Source: Primulina eburnea (lineage: Eukaryota > Streptophyta > Magnoliopsida > Lamiales > Gesneriaceae). Taken from it: 64,000 bases of DNA. Of the stretch, positions 1 through 10,066 are shown piece by piece. The stretch covers positions 35,446,682-35,510,681 of the forward strand of contig NC_133104.1 in the NCBI RefSeq assembly GCF_022965805.1. The letters are read 5' to 3'. A model generated the notes under the pieces. It made no database searches. It worked only from the letters and a program-made list of their open reading frames with translations, and was not told the DNA's origin. Every line of letters starts with the position of its first letter. The first letter of the stretch is position 1. Made by a program: the position numbers and the translations under genes.

Positions 1-998
1 GAAGACAAACTCTTTCAAGTGGATTCCAGCTGTGCGAGAAGGTACAAAGCCATTATCCAGTCGAAGGACAATAATGGACGTTGCATCAGAGCATTAAAGA
101 CAAAACACTTTAGAAGGGCAGACAAAAAGACAAGACACAAAGTCCAAGAAGTCGATTCAAATGCAACGAATACAATAAATGAGTCTCACTATACGATCAG
201 CTTTTCCCGCCTATATAAAGAGAAGATCGGTGAAGACTAAAATAACATATACAAGAGAGAAAATAAAAGGGCACGCTTCAAAGTCGTATCAGCTTAAGAG
301 AAGCATTCAGCCCAGAGAGAACTCGTTATCGTTGTATCTGCTTAGTTTAGAAGCCATTGTCCCTCAGAGTGTGAGAACATTTTTGTTTAGTTCTCACACA
401 CACTCACTCTCAAAATCATTCAAATACAGTCTTGCACAAATACTTTAAACTTGTGTATGTAGTCTTTGCCACAGAGACGTTAAACAAGTCTTGGCTGGAA
501 GGTGCTGCCTTCAGCCGTAGCTAAGAGTTCAGTTTAGGCAGTAGTGTAAGTCCTAGCTGAGTGGATTTGTACAAAGTGTTGTATAAATCAAAGTCTTCTA
601 GTGGATCCTACCCGTGGAGGTAGAAAGGGTGACGTAGGAACAGTTGAAATCTCCGATCATCCATAAACATATCTTGTGTACTTAACTGATTAACTATCGT
701 TTTAAAATTGTTTCGATCAGTTGGAGTGTTCATGTGTTCAGTTGTCATCATAACTGAAATACAAGAATGCAAAAACTAATCTGTGTTCTTTCGATTAGTC
801 AGTTTACATAAGTTAAAATATTTTCTAACATTTCAGTTTTCTTTATGAAGGATTACGTCGAGTTTCTTCCGCTTTGTTTAAAACTAAACTTGATTTAATT
901 CATCGGTGTTAATATTCTTATAACACGAGCTATTGAAGCTCATTGAAGATTGTTGAGTGCGAAATGCCTTCAAAGATACTAGCACACACGATCTTTCA
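1..998 (+). repeat. Truncated 5' LTR of element A
   Basis: This is the last 998 bp of the 5' LTR. The missing first part should equal 2025-2428 of the 3' LTR and lies off the window. It contains a TATA box at 211-219 and ends in CA just before the primer site. Confidence 0.85.
211..219 (+). promoter_or_regulatory. TATA box of element A 5' LTR
   Basis: CTATATAAAG follows a short C-rich stretch. The same motif is conserved at 2639-2648 in the other LTR, which supports a real U3/R promoter position. Confidence 0.6.
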
Positions 999-1000
999 AT

Positions 1001-1012
1001 TGGTATCAGAGC
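1001..1012 (+). promoter_or_regulatory. Primer-binding site, initiator Met tRNA
   Basis: TGGTATCAGAGC lies three bases after the end of the 5' LTR. It is the usual complement of the plant initiator-Met tRNA 3' end and fixes the element's strand and LTR border. Confidence 0.9.
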
Positions 1013-2010
1013 AGGTTGTTCTAAGAAGAACATTTGAAGAAAACTGTATTTTAAAATGTTTTACTTAAAAATAGTGTTAAAAGCTATTTAAAAGTATTTC
1101 AAATTATTTTCAAAACTATTTGAAAATATTTATATGTCTCTCATTAGTAAAAGAGTTGAGAGAATTGGTCCTGAAATCTTCGTTATGGCCACTTCTCCAA
1201 TTTCCTAACTTCGAAGCTTTTAATCAGCTTGCAGGGGACTAAGGAACATCCGCAAAGATGAACAGCTAAATTTCTCACTGAACAAGAAATCAGTTGCAAA
1301 CCTATCAAGTCAATTGTTCTTTAGACGAAACTCATCTATGATGGGATGTTGGTTGATTTAACCACCAGCTGAACTCCAGGTGAGCCTAGTCAGAGTCTGC
1401 TCGACCAGTTGGGTAAGCACAGAGGACAAGTTCAAAGCCGTTTTACTCGTTTCTCTAGCAAATTGAACTCACAACTGATGCAGCAGTTCAAGCAGTCAAG
1501 ACAACTAGCTGATGGTATATCCAGTTCTGTCACGGAAACCAACTGATATCTGATGTTGTTTAAATATGCTATTGTTGTAGAAGTTTTTCCTTTCTCAACA
1601 GATGTATGTACTCATATGTAAATACATGGAAGTTTATTTAAATAAAACATCATGATTATTCAGTTATGTCTCATTGTGATTGAATAGATATTCTGATTTA
1701 TCTTGCCTATGATGCTTAAATGATTAAATTACTTATTAAATAATTCTCAAATACGGGCTTTTATTCAGTTCCTGAGGGGGAGCGTTTATTTTTATTGAAA
1801 TTTTTTATTAAAATCCAATTACTCTCTCAGTCAACTGATAAATACTGTTTTAAATTCTCCTTTCCTTTCTACTCAGTTTTAAAAGGGGATTTTTCTTTTG
1901 TATTCAAAATTTCTTTGATTCAATTGTTAAGGGGGAGCTTTCAACAATTTGAATGCTCTAACTCTTAAACTGAATATATTGCGCTTAACTGCTCAAGTTT
2001 TGTAACCATC
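1013..2010 (+). other. Non-coding interior of element A
   Basis: About 1 kb holds no usable ORF. A short segment around 1186-1560 aligns base by base with the interior of element B, including GCCACTTC near 1188 and TTTAATCAGC near 1221. It may be the decayed remnant of an ORF carried by the autonomous ancestor. Stops interrupt every frame. Confidence 0.6.
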
Positions 2011-2024
2011 AAAAAAGGGGAGAT
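2011..2024 (+). promoter_or_regulatory. Polypurine tract of element A
   Basis: AAAAAAGGGGAGA lies directly before the TGTTGG start of the 3' LTR. This is the plus-strand priming site and confirms plus orientation. Confidence 0.85.
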
Positions 2025-3427
2025 TGTTGGAACTTTTCAAGTTCGCAATCTTGATTTTGATAATAACAAAACTTGTTAATCGTGATACTAATGATATACC
2101 TTAGTGTGCAGCATCTAGGATCACTCACGAGACGTTTAGATCGCAAAACTGAATATCCAAATGATCGCACAAAATGAATCAGTCTAACTGGTTATGTCAA
2201 TTAAGCAGTGCAGCTGATTGTCCAGTTGATAGGTGATTCAGCAGAAAAACCTCAGAAGCCTGGCCAGCCGAAGGATTGTTCAACTGATGAAGAAACCCAG
2301 CTGATCACTCCAACTGAACGAGTGTGAAATCATTTCAACTGACGAGTCAACTGATTTCACCAGCCTAACTGAAAGATCAGTTCAACTGACCACTTCGAAG
2401 CATCAGTTATAATCTTTTAGTTATGGATGAAGACAAACTCTTTCAAGTGGATTCCAGCTGTGCGAGAAGGTACAAAGTCATTATCCAGTAAAAGGACAAT
2501 AATGGACATTGCATCAGAGCATTAAAGACAAAACGCTTCAGAAGGGCAATCAAAAAGACGAGACACAAAGTACAAGAAGCTAATTCAAATGCAACGGATA
2601 CAATAAACGAGTCTCACTGTATGATCAGCTTCTCCCGCCTATATAAAGAGAAGATCGGTGAAGACTAAAATAACATATACAAGACAGAAAAGAAAAAAGC
2701 ACGCTTCAAAGTCATACCAGCTTAAGAGAAGCATTCAGCCCAGAGGGAACTCCTTATCGTTGTATCTGCTTAGTTTAGAAGTCATTTTCCCTCAGTGTGT
2801 GAGAACATTTTTGTTCAGTTCTCACATACACACTCACTCTCAAAAACATTCAAATACAGTCTTGCACAAAACGTTAAACTTGTGTATGTAGTCTTTGACA
2901 CAGAGACGTTAAAAAAGTGTTGGTTGGAAGGTGCTGCCTTCAGTCGTAGCTAGGAGTTCAGTTTAGGCAGTAGTGTAAGTACTAGCTGAGTGGATTTGTA
3001 CAAGGTGTTGTATAAATCAAAGTCTTCTAGTGGATCTTACCCATGGAGGTAGAAGGGGTGACGTAGGAGCAGTTGAAGTCTCCGAACATCCATAAACATA
3101 TCTTGTGTACTTAACTGATTAACTATCGTTTTAAAATTGTTTCGATCAGTTGGAGTGTTCGTGTGTTCAGTTGTCATCATAACTGAAATACAAGAATGCA
3201 AAAACTAATCTGTGTTCTTTCGGTTAGTCAGTTTACATAAATTAAAATATTTTCTAACATTTCAATTTTCTTTACGAAAGATTACGTCAAGTTTCTTCTG
3301 CTTGGTTTAAAACCAAACTCGATTTAATTCATCGGTGTTAATATTCTTAGAACACGAGCTATTGAAGCTCATTGAAGACTGTTGAGTGAGAAATGCCTTC
3401 GAAGGCACTAGCACACACGATCGTTCA
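2025..3427 (+). repeat. 3' LTR of element A (1403 bp)
   Basis: Starts TGTTGG and ends TTCA. Its TATA box is at 2639-2648. The U3 part (about 2150-2420) is dense in CAACTG/CAGTTG hexamers. It matches 1-998 closely with scattered substitutions, so the insertion is not recent. The 3' flank begins GTAAC. Confidence 0.88.
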
Positions 3428-4450
3428 GTAACAATTAAGGAATGATGTATTCACATTCGTCTGTAATATTTCCTATTCATACATGATGCTGATATGGCTA
3501 GCAGTATCCTGATGGACTTGAACGTTGCTACTGGAGAAATTGTTTTCTTATAGTCAATACCATGTCTTTGAGTACATTTTTTTGCTACAAACTTTGCTTT
3601 AAAGGGATTACTTTCCCATTCAACCTGAATTTAATTTGTTTCGTAAATCCATTTGCTTCATATGGGAACAATTCCCTCAGGTGCATATACTAAAGATCAT
3701 ATTTGGTTTGAATGCATGGAGTTTATTTCGGACTGCATGGCTTCAAGCCATTGGATGAATCAGCAACTGCTAATGTTTCTTGGATCACATCCAGGAATGT
3801 GATCATCTTGGCCATCTTCAGGAGGCAAAATCATCCTCTTAGGTGGCCTTGAAACCCTTTCGGATCTCTTAGGAGTTTGTATCCTTCAACTGGTTGCTGG
3901 GGATATAAGTTAGACTATTTCAGGATTAGGTGTTTCCCTCATCGAGTTCTATAATCCCACATTTACTATCTAATAAAAACCATGTCTACAATAAGGTGGT
4001 ATTCCTTAAAACCAACACATTTGTTTCATTTGGATCTCAGAAATAATATTCAACGGAATTCTTTGTATATCCCATTAAACTAGCACAAATTAGCTATATT
4101 ATCCAATTTTTCTCCCACTACATGCTTCACGTAAGCAAGAAATCCTCATATTCTTAATAAATAATATTTTCGAGGTTTTTCCTTCCATATGTCATATGGA
4201 GTTTTATCAACTAGCTTTGTATGGACTTGGTTTAACAACATTTTCGTAGTCTCAAGCGCAAATCCCCAAAAAGATGATGAAAATTCAGTAAATCTCATTA
4301 TAGATCGAATAATAGCCATCAATGTTTGATTATGACATTCTGACACACCATTCCACTCGGGTGTGGCATGTGAGATCCACTGTGAGATAATAAAGTAGTC
4401 TTGAAAATCAGTACTTAAGTATTCTCCACCTCAAAGAATGCCACTGTGCT
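3428..4450 (-). pseudogene. Copia integrase/RT relic
   Basis: Read on the minus strand, 4440 to 4140 gives the C-terminal part of a Copia integrase core, including a GVSECHNQTL-like block, SSFWGFALET and DKTPYDIWK. Between about 3600 and 3430 lies the start of a Copia reverse transcriptase (HGIDYKK..SPVATFKSIR-like). Stops and frame changes are frequent, so it makes no protein. The reading ends at 3428, where element A has inserted; the rest of the RT should lie left of the window. It is a different copy from the Copia at 6270-10066. Confidence 0.75.
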
Positions 4451-6269
4451 TATGAATGTCGACAACCATAATATGCAAACTAAATTTTAATATGGTCACT
4501 TTCTATGTGTACAGTCACTATTTTCTCAAACTATCTCTATGGTTCATTTGACATAGAAGTTAGCATATTAAACTTTATCTTGCATATTATGGTCCCACCA
4601 TCTCACATGCTTTTGTCAGTTCAATAAACTGACATTAATGTGTATGTCATTTTCCCTGGATTCACAAAATTTTAATTTCTTACCAAATTTAGAAAAGTAT
4701 AGTTCGGCTAGCTTGTTTTAATCGAAATTAACATTAATGGATTACGTGACGAAATCATAAATACACTGAATATGAAACAAATAATCATTGGCGGCTATTA
4801 AATATTTTATAAGATATAAAAATTGACTTATTTTTTTACGGATTGTCTCCCACTATTTTGACTTTTTCACCATCTGCTGATGAAAATGAGAAATCTAATT
4901 TCCTTAGTGAAACTATGATCTCGAATAATATCAACCAACCATAATTTCCAATAAATGGAGCTCAATTGCAACCCTCGTGTATTTTGCCTCACGTTTGATG
5001 AGACCCAATAATATGACGTCACTTCTCTTCACATGTCAAGCCCGACCCATTAATGTTGAACTTTAGTAAAAATACGATGTTAGATCATCATGAGACTTCC
5101 ACGTAGTTCACATCATGTATATCAGTGGAATTCACAGCTTTCCAGCGTCCGATTATGCCTAATAAAATGAGCTAGATATTGACCGTGGGTAGCGTTCATC
5201 ATGCAACCACCATTGATGGAAGGAAAGAAAAATTCAAGCTTTGTTCAATTTTTCTTTTATGGGCTTAATATAAATTTTGAATCTTATCCAAAATGAGGAA
5301 TTTTAATTTTGAAAATTTGTCTCATCATTAATTTAAAAAATCTCGTGCCATGTTTGTTTGAATGTTTTTCGGATTCATGCAACTCTTATTTTTACATTAA
5401 TAATAACGTACATACTGATTATTTATAAATGCATTACAAATAATACATTATTATCGGTAACCGAGAGTTAATTGATCTATTTGAGCCAAATATAGATCAA
5501 AGTCCAAAATTTGGGTAAATGCAGGGATGCAAATGATATATTACATTAGCTTCTAATATTTTACATGTTTCGATCTTCAAACTCTTGATGATCTAGGTTC
5601 ACGATCTTCTAATCTTTATATCTCACTAAATCTAATATTTACATTAAATTTTCATGGCATATTGGTATACAAATTTAAAGAGTGAGAATGAGCCATAAAT
5701 CATACTTACCTTAAAATAATTATTAAATAATTAAAAATTATAACATGTAAAATATCCTAATATACATCTATAAAATCTTTCATGACTCTCGATCATTTTT
5801 TTACCATATAATATCAAATATTCTATTAAAAAAGTAATATAAAATATTATAATAAAATAATGTTTATTTAAATTTATCACTAACCACCATAATTAAAAAT
5901 AATTTAATAAATTGAATAAACTCATTTACTCATTTATCCAATGAATTTATTAAAAATTAAATTTCTTGTAAAAATATTTTTAGCAAAAATAAATACAAAT
6001 ATAATTATTAACTATTTATAAGAAAAATCTATAATTTTATCAGAACTTATTCCAATGGTGAATTAGGTTGTTAATTATCTTATCTTATCAAATAATGAGT
6101 TTTAGATTTAAACTTATCTGCATTTTATTTGTATTTTAAATTCTTAAGATGGGATAAATTAGGATTGGTTTTCTGACAATTAAATCTCTTAAAGTTTGTT
6201 GTACATTTATATTCAATGATATAATTAGGATTTGTGAGTACATTTATATTTGTCATCTATTATAAAAAT
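4451..6269. other. AT-rich region, no gene seen
   Basis: 1.8 kb of mostly AT-rich sequence with no credible ORF, RNA gene or repeat pair. The part from 4450 to 5300 is less AT-rich and may be further decayed retroelement sequence. I could not place it in a family. Confidence 0.5.
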
Positions 6270-6568
6270 ATGACATGACGTCGTTGTCCCAGCTCACAAA
6301 ATATGATGAATAATAGAAAGAAGAAGAAAACTCAAGAATATAATGAACTGCTTGAGATTGAGATAATATATGAATGAGAAGATGATCTCTATTTATAGAG
6401 CTTCTCGTCAGTGTGAAAACACGTATGAAACACACTTCTCGTCGGCTTCTTTTTTCAAATTTGATACAAAAAGCTACCGAATCATTTCGCTCAATAATAA
6501 TGCATCCGACAACCACCATCAATGCATTTAATGCATTTTTTGTGCTGCCATTCATTTATTTGCCGACA
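6270..6568 (-). repeat. Probable 3' LTR of the 6.3-10 kb Copia
   Basis: On the minus strand it starts TGTCGGCAAAT just after a purine-rich stretch (6569-6585) and carries a TATA box (CTATAAATAG, near 6390-6400). Its lower border, placed at a CA dinucleotide near 6270, is uncertain because no second LTR survives. Confidence 0.5.
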
Positions 6569-6690
6569 TTTCTCCTACTTGGAGATTTGATTTTGAATCA
6601 AATACATCTCCACAAATCTTTTCAATCTTTCCATTCACTGCAGCTTATGTTTATGCTAAGCCACTTCAGGATCGACATCGCTCAAACTTG

Positions 6691-8281
6691 TCAGTGTTGT
6701 CTAGCTTGGTCTTCAGCTATGTTATCTTTTGTATGGATCTTCTGCATATCCACACTTCTTTCTTCTACTACTTCCCATACAAAGTGAAATTGGACTCCAA
6801 TGTGTATAGTCTTGGAATGAAAAGTTGGATTCCTTGCAATGTGTATGCGTCTATGACTATCACAAAACAAAATAACATTATCTTGTTTGTGCTCGATCTC
6901 CTGCAATAACATTTTAATCCATATTTCCTTCTTGCAAGCTTGAGTAGGTGTCTTGTATTCTTCTTCCGTTTTAGTTAATGCCACAACTATTTACAATTTT
7001 GAAACTCCATTTATTGCTCTCCCTGCAAGTGTAAACACATAACCAGTAGTAGATTTCTTCTTATCAGGATCACCTGCATAATCTGAATCGACATAGCCCT
7101 TGAGTGCAGAATTAGATCCTCCATAACATAATGTAGTATTTAGGGTACCCTTAATGTATCTAAGGATCCTCTTAATAGTACAATAATACTCTCGTCCAGG
7201 ATTCTCCATATACCGGCTAACTTCTCTCACTTCTTAAGCAATATCCAGTCTTGTAACTTCCCACTGTTGATGCATATGGTACTCGAGACATCTTCATCCT
7301 CTCTGTTTCACTGCTAGGACATATTTGGGAGGATAACTTGAAATTAGCAAGAAGAGGAATCGATATTGGCTTAATATCTTGCATGTTAAAGCATTGCAAG
7401 ACTTTCTTAAAATAATTTTTCTGTTACTTCTGTCTTGGTGAAATTTTATCCCTAGAATCTTGTTTCTTGGTCTCAAGTCTTTCATATTAAATTCCCTAGC
7501 CAACCGTGCCTTCAATCCTTGGAACTGATCTTTGCTGAGGCCTGCTACCAACATGTCGTCCACATACAACAGCAAAATGATATAATCATCATCAGACCTC
7601 TTGAAATATATACAAGGGTCTGCACTCAGTATATTGTATCCAAGACTCATGATATAGGAATCAAATATCTTGTACCAACACATTGGTACCTGTTTAAGAC
7701 ATATAGAGATTTGTTCAACCTGCAAACCTAGTTCTCTTTGTCTTTTTCCGCAAAAACTTCTATCGGAGCATATAGATTTTTTTCTTAAAGATTTCCATGA
7801 AAAAATCTTTTTTTCACATCAAGCTATTCTAGATGTAGGTCAAACACTACACACAATGTCAACCCTATTTTGATTGTTGTAAGCCGAGCCACGGGAGAAA
7901 ATATCTCATTGAAGTCAATGCCTTCTTACTTAGTATACCCTTTTACCACCAATGTAGCATGATACCGCTCAACTTGGTTACTGCCATTAATCTTGATCTT
8001 ATAGATCCATCTGTTATCACTAGCTTTCCTCCCTTGTGGTAGTGTAACAAAATCCCAATTTTTATTTTTGTCTAATGCCTCCAACTCTTTTTGCATTGCT
8101 ATCATCCACAAGGATGCATCCGAGTTTTGAGTAACTTCATGGAAACTCAATGGCTCACCATTATCTGATAATAGACAATATGCAATATTGCTTTCAATGT
8201 CTCATATAGGAAACCTCGAACTCAACATTTTCCTGTTCCTCGAGCTCTGGTACTTCTTCACAAGAAATTTGACATATGTTT
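6691..8281 (-). pseudogene. Copia reverse transcriptase and RNase H relic
   Basis: The RT opens with a W-Y-K-I-K-type block (8150-7926), followed by a decayed stretch (7925-7726). A 143-codon open piece (7725-7294) holds the catalytic YVDD box, and RNase H pieces follow (7230-6991, then 6984-6691, ending with VDMQKIHTKDNIA). At least three frame breaks are needed to read the domains in order, so this is a pseudogene. Confidence 0.85.
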
Positions 8282-8680
8282 TGTAACGCCCCAGATTCGA
8301 TGGCTGTCCTCACTGTATCAAGACGGATCTTTCCAGCGTGCTTATGTCCTCACTCACACGCACCCTAGGAAACTTCCCAGGGGATCACCTATCCCAAAAT
8401 TGCCCCAAGTCAAGCACGCTTAACTTTGGAGTTCTTATGTGAAGAGCTACCGAAAAGAAGATGCACCTTCGTGATATGAGTAGTACCAATCAAATCTTTT
8501 AAGCCCTCTTCAACTGTACAGTCCATTACATTGAACAGTCTCGGAATCCCTCTTCTTCCGGTGTAAGAACGGTTCATTCATGTTCCCTCCACCTAGAAGC
8601 CTGCCAGGAGCCGTTCATTGTCCGTGCCACCTCATGGCACCGGCGATCACCCCCCGCCCTCTTCGACCCCGGGCCTCACA
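8282..8680 (-). repeat. Cassandra 3' LTR
   Basis: A 399-bp LTR, nearly identical to 8751-9148 with scattered single-base changes. Its minus-strand 5S-like block spans about 8368-8440. Confidence 0.9.
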
Positions 8681-8738
8681 TGCCCACCAGCTTCCTCTTG
8701 GTTCGTCCCCGAACCACACCGTACTCGGAGAGGTCGGC

Positions 8739-8750
8739 TCTGATACCACT
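8739..8750 (-). promoter_or_regulatory. Cassandra primer-binding site
   Basis: The minus strand reads TGGTATCAGAGC within a few bases of the 5' LTR end. With a 70-bp interior, this site and the purine tract make up most of the element outside its LTRs. Confidence 0.9.
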
Positions 8751-9148
8751 TGTAACGCCCCAGATTCGATGACTGTCCTCACTGTATCAAGACGGATCTT
8801 TCCAGCGTGCTTATGTCCTCACTCACACGCACCCTAGGAAACTTCCCAGGGGGTCACCCATCCCAAAATTGCCCCAAGTCAAGCACGCTTAACTTTGAAG
8901 TTCTTATGTGAAGAGCTACCGAAAAGAAGATGCACCTTCGTGATATGAGTAGTACCAATCAAATCTTTTAGCCCTCTTCAACTGTACAGTCCATTACATT
9001 GAACAGTCTCGGAATCCCTCTCCTTCCGGTGTAAGAACGGTTCATTCATGTTCCCTCTACCTAGAAGCCTGCCAGGAGCCGCTCATTGTCCGTGCCACCT
9101 CATGGCACTGGCGATCACCCCTCGCCCTCTTCGACCCCGGGCCTCACA
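8751..9148 (-). repeat. Cassandra 5' LTR
   Basis: 398 bp; direct repeat of 8282-8680. The minus strand carries the 5S-like block at about 8837-8906. Confidence 0.9.
8837..8906 (-). promoter_or_regulatory. 5S-rRNA-like internal Pol III promoter region in Cassandra LTR
   Basis: On the minus strand the block contains AGTTAAGCGTGCTTG, the 5S box A region, and GGATGGGTGACC followed by CCTGGGAAGT, the 5S box C region. The spacing between the two is altered from true 5S rRNA. The same block is present at 8368-8440. This matches what is known of Cassandra LTRs; whether it is transcribed here cannot be seen. Confidence 0.8.
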
Positions 9149-10066
9149 TGTCTATCTTATTTTCCACCTAAAATATACTAGTTTCTGAATCCAGCGTGTC
9201 TTTGTCTCCCTTTACTTTATCTTCCTCTAAGATAATATCTCTGGTGATGGCAAGTTTGTGGACAATAGGATCCCACAAGCAAAACCCTTTTACTCCATCA
9301 GCATAACCTAAGAAGATACATTTTCTAGATTTCGAATCCAACTTCGATCTTTTTTTATCATTGTACAGAATGGAGTGGCAGAGCGGATGAATTTACATCC
9401 GCGCTTGTTGTTGGATTTGACATACATCCGCATGGCCACTTCATTATGTACACTTTTTATCATTTCGAATCCAACTTCGATCTTTTTATCATTTGTCCAA
9501 CAAGAGCGGGTTGAAGGTTATGTTCATCCGCTCTGCCACTCCATTCTGCATTGTCAGTCCTCAAACACTTGATTTTCTTTTTAGAATCAACTTCCCGCGC
9601 TTTCAAATCTTTGAAGATATGGAAAACATCTGATTTATTCTTGATTGGATACACCAACATCTCCTAGAGAATTCATCAATAAACGAGACAAAGTATCTCG
9701 CTCCTTCTAGGGATACAACCGGTGCTTGCCAATTATCTGAATGAATCAGCTCCAATATTGTTTTGCTTTTGGTATTGGAAGTGCCAAAAATTTAATCTAT
9801 GTTTTTTACTGGTACCACAGTACTCACAAAAAGGTAGTGATATATTTGTAAGTCCCAGCAACGGCTTTCGTTCTTAAAGAATTTTCAACCCTCGTTCTGA
9901 CATATGCCCGAGCTTTCAATGACATAATACTGTTAATTCTTCTCACGAACCAATTGATGTAACAGCTAATTCCACCTCTTTGTAAGTTTCTCTCAAAAGT
10001 ACATACAGATTTGCTGTAACTTTTTCTGCCTTCATAACCACAAGCGCACCCTCTAACAATTTTCAT
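9149..10066 (-). pseudogene. Copia integrase relic
   Basis: From 10066 downward the minus strand shows a gag-pre-integrase block (KVTANLYVLL-like, then LGHMSERGLKIL, then a CEYC zinc-site remnant near 9830). An integrase core follows (KKIKCLRTDNA near 9560) with the C-terminal KCIFLGYADGVKG block near 9320-9260. Several frame changes occur. A local rearrangement at 9329-9548 leaves the same block inverted and duplicated. The upstream gag is missing. Confidence 0.8.
9366..9548. repeat. Perfect 25-bp inverted repeat with overlapping direct repeat
   Basis: 9366-9390 is the exact reverse complement of 9524-9548 (CAGAATGGAGTGG... against ...CCACTCCATTCTG). A direct repeat of about 25 bp beginning ATTTCGAATCC also occurs at 9329 and 9462. 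Both lie inside the integrase relic, so this looks like a small fold-back or template-switch rearrangement. Confidence 0.85.

Larger units (their letters stand above)
1..3427 (+). mobile_element. Non-autonomous LTR retrotransposon A (Copia-type, 5' end off-window)
   Basis: Two direct repeats flank about 1 kb of non-coding sequence: position 1 onward matches 2429 onward. The first repeat ends in CA at 998 and is followed by a tRNA-Met-type primer site (1001-1012). A polypurine tract at 2011-2023 precedes the second repeat, which starts TGTTGG at 2025 and ends CA at 3427. The 1026-bp interior has no open frame that looks like gag or pol, so the element must use enzymes made elsewhere. It shares LTR, leader and interior with element B at 53235-56928, so this is a family and not a one-off deletion. 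It sits in a minus-strand Copia relic whose sequence resumes at 3428. Confidence 0.85.
8282..9148 (-). mobile_element. Cassandra TRIM retrotransposon with 5S-like LTRs
   Basis: Two near-identical LTRs of about 399 bp (8282-8680, 8751-9148) flank an interior of only 70 bp. The interior holds a tRNA-Met primer site at 8739-8750 (minus) and a purine-rich tract next to the lower LTR. Each LTR begins TGTAACGCCCC, ends in CA on the plus strand, and carries a stretch resembling 5S rRNA on the minus strand. That combination defines Cassandra, a TRIM known across vascular plants. It has no coding capacity. Flanks TGTTT (8277-8281) and TGTCT (9149-9153) look like a target-site duplication with one change. 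It lies inside a minus-strand Copia relic in the same orientation. Confidence 0.93.
6270..10066 (-). mobile_element. Degenerate Copia element, 5'-truncated, minus strand
   Basis: From high to low coordinate it reads pre-integrase and integrase (10066-9149), linker and RT (8281-7290), RNase H (7230-6691) and a probable 3' LTR (6568-6270). The Cassandra TRIM at 8282-9148 interrupts it between integrase and RT. The 5' LTR and gag are absent: at 10066 the reading passes straight into the antisense ORF of another element. Many stops and shifts show a long-dead copy. Confidence 0.8.

Noticed and set aside
1001..1012. tRNA gene fragments suggested by repeated TGGTATCAGAGC
   Set aside because: They are retrotransposon primer-binding sites next to LTR ends; no cloverleaf surrounds any of them.
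4451..6269. A further Copia leader or LTR (a GTGGGAGAC-like purine tract on the minus strand near 4850)
   Set aside because: No paired repeat, primer site or coding block supports it.
6253..6555. 100-codon frame on the minus strand
   Set aside because: It lies wholly in the probable 3' LTR of a Copia and crosses its TATA region.
8837..8906. A true 5S rRNA gene
   Set aside because: Only the box A to box C parts match, spacing is altered, and the block lies inside a duplicated Cassandra LTR.
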